The notes beneath the pieces were generated by a model that did no database searches, was not told the DNA's origin, and worked only from the letters and a program-made list of their open reading frames with translations. Position numbers and translations under genes: made by a program. Shown here piece by piece: positions 62,934 through 64,000 of a stretch of DNA of 64,000 bases. This DNA is from an uncultured Bacteriovorax sp. (GTDB lineage: Bacteria > Bdellovibrionota > Bacteriovoracia > Bacteriovoracales > Bacteriovoracaceae), in NCBI GenBank assembly GCA_946481315.1, contig CAMLMH010000001.1, positions 62,001 to 126,000 of the forward strand. Reading direction: 5' to 3'. Position 1 is the first letter of the stretch, and every line of letters begins with the position of its first letter.

Positions 62934-62949
62934 GCGCCCTACGGGGCGC
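62934..62949 (+). terminator. Possible hairpin terminator after the E1 gene
   Basis: GCGCCC / GGGCGC with a TACG loop, 3 nt after the stop codon. It lacks a strong T run (TCGTTC follows), so termination may be weak or Rho-assisted. Confidence 0.4.
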
Positions 62950-63021
62950 TCGTTCATTCTATCTCCACCGTCTTAAAAAGTTCTGGACTTCCTCTTCTTC
63001 CCAAGAAAAAATTAACTAATA

Positions 63022-64000
63022 ATGAAGAAAAGAATATTAAGCATCCTAGTGGGATGCTTTTTACTGTTGGTGATATTGGAATTGGGCATTGCTGGGAGTG
63101 CTTATCTTTTTAGTTTTTATCAGAACAATTTAAATCGCAAAATCTCAGATCAAACCCGGCCCTATACTATCGTTGCTATCGGTGAATCAACGACAGCAGT
63201 GTCGGCAAACGAAAATAATACACTACTCGTCCAGACGACTTCATATCCCTATCTGTTAGAAGAGAAACTTAAAAAACTTATCCCTGAAAGAAAAGTTATA
63301 GTCATTAATAAAGGAATCATGGCAGGGGATTCGACCAAAATTGTAAGAGAAGTTTCAAGTTTCATTAAAAATAATCATGTGGACGCCATTGTTCTTATGA
63401 TGGGAATGAAAGACGAAAGTAAGGCTGAAGCTGGTAAAACAGAACCTTTCCAGCTTAGTGCTTTAACCCGATTGCTGGAATATTCGAGAACGTATCAATT
63501 AGTGCAACTGTCTCTCTCCCAAAAAAAACTTAACGACATGAATATCGACGATACTAAAGAGATCAAAAGCTTTGGGGATATTCCTAAGGATTTCCGTGAT
63601 GATAATATCCGCGAAGTTTATTACGATATTTTTTATAGCGGCCAACTGGAAAATATTACTGATCAGCAATTGAAAGATGTGATGGAATTTAACTTGCTTG
63701 GCTACTATTTTTATCGAACAGGACAATATGCTAAGGCCATAAGATATTTCGAAACTAGCTGGAAAAAATATAACATGGGCCAATATTTGTCCTATTTGGT
63801 CTATACACGGCTCAACGATCAAAGAAATGCCGAACTAAATCTAAAAAAATTATTGCTTCTCAATGAAAAAAAACCAGCTGTGATTAAACTTTTGGTCAAT
63901 CACTATATCAATATCAAACGAATGGATCTGGCTGAAAAAATATTGGCGCAGGCAAAAAAACTAAAAATTGAAAATGCAGCTGAATTACAAATCGCTCATG
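63022..64000 (+). CDS. SGNH-hydrolase-like protein with TPR region (partial)
   Basis: The frame opens at ATG 63022 and runs to the window edge (about 326 residues visible). A membrane helix (about 8-30) is followed by GES at 54-56 (block I of SGNH/GDSL), N96-K-G near the second block and GMKDES at 128-133 in place of the GxND block, then TPR-like helices (residues about 230-310). It is likely a membrane-anchored periplasmic esterase or polysaccharide O-acetylation protein. The changed block residues (Glu for Asp in GDS, Lys before Asp) leave the activity uncertain. Confidence 0.7.
   Translation, partial: MKKRILSILVGCFLLLVILELGIAGSAYLFSFYQNNLNRKISDQTRPYTIVAIGESTTAVSANENNTLLVQTTSYPYLLEEKLKKLIPERKVIVINKGIMAGDSTKIVREVSSFIKNNHVDAIVLMMGMKDESKAEAGKTEPFQLSALTRLLEYSRTYQLVQLSLSQKKLNDMNIDDTKEIKSFGDIPKDFRDDNIREVYYDIFYSGQLENITDQQLKDVMEFNLLGYYFYRTGQYAKAIRYFETSWKKYNMGQYLSYLVYTRLNDQRNAELNLKKLLLLNEKKPAVIKLLVNHYINIKRMDLAEKILAQAKKLKIENAAELQIAH

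Overview
The window looks like a chromosomal segment of a low-GC member of the Bdellovibrionota, most plausibly the Bacteriovoracaceae (Bacteriovorax, Peredibacter or Halobacteriovorax type). This is an inference from gene content: a TadC protein beside FHA and PP2C genes, many large surface lipoproteins, pseudopilins, peptidoglycan-sugar salvage genes and frequent TTG/GTG starts. I ran no database search. Coding density is very high, with many 4-nt ATGA overlaps and convergent overlaps. I see no insertion sequence, prophage, CRISPR array or rRNA.

Layout. 1-3028: tail of an unknown gene, two oligopeptide-type ABC permeases and nagZ. 3123-10524: a compact operon of a TadC-like protein with an unusual secreted N-terminus, a DUF192 protein, three FHA-domain membrane proteins and a PP2C phosphatase. 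It looks like a phosphothreonine-signalling module tied to a Tad secretion or pilus machine. A receiver protein of RomR/FrzS-like layout follows. 11752-17787: birA, rph, rdgB, tRNA-Pro(TGG) and smc. 17896-21172: small secreted or membrane proteins and two paralogous pseudopilins, the first apparently starting at ATT.

21176-27492: an accessory block with an AT-rich GT-C-type membrane protein, a cytochrome P450, two stand-alone condensation/PapA-type acyltransferases and a divergent PlsC-type acyltransferase. Together they suggest an uncharacterised lipid or acyl-conjugate pathway. 27486-30486: a GlcNAc salvage operon (nagK, nagA, deaminase-type SIS protein) that fits with nagZ and the lytic transglycosylase at 32276-34372 as cell-wall recycling. 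30585-35837: a Cys/Tyr-rich secreted protein, lolA, slt and rimO. 35834-41233: a 1225-residue lipoprotein, then a sigma54-type response regulator overlapped by a 63-residue protein that resembles an isolated histidine-kinase DHp hairpin.

41305-55134 is largely housekeeping: epmA, ftsY, zapA-like, 5-FTHF cyclo-ligase, rny, an SDR, a dihydrouridine synthase, a Nudix hydrolase, a CNNM/CorC protein apparently starting at ATA, a thioredoxin-reductase-like flavoprotein, an HPF-like protein, a ferredoxin and leucine dehydrogenase. 55339-60611 encodes a 1364-residue repeat lipoprotein with a LamG-like domain and an outer-membrane barrel. 60738-62930 is a fused alpha/beta E1 2-oxoacid dehydrogenase, which with leucine dehydrogenase suggests branched-chain amino-acid catabolism. 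The window ends inside an SGNH-like/TPR gene.

The points most worth a second look are the Tad-FHA-PP2C island, the P450/acyltransferase block, the two non-AUG starts, the stand-alone DHp-like mini-protein and a four-codon ORF coupled to its regulator.
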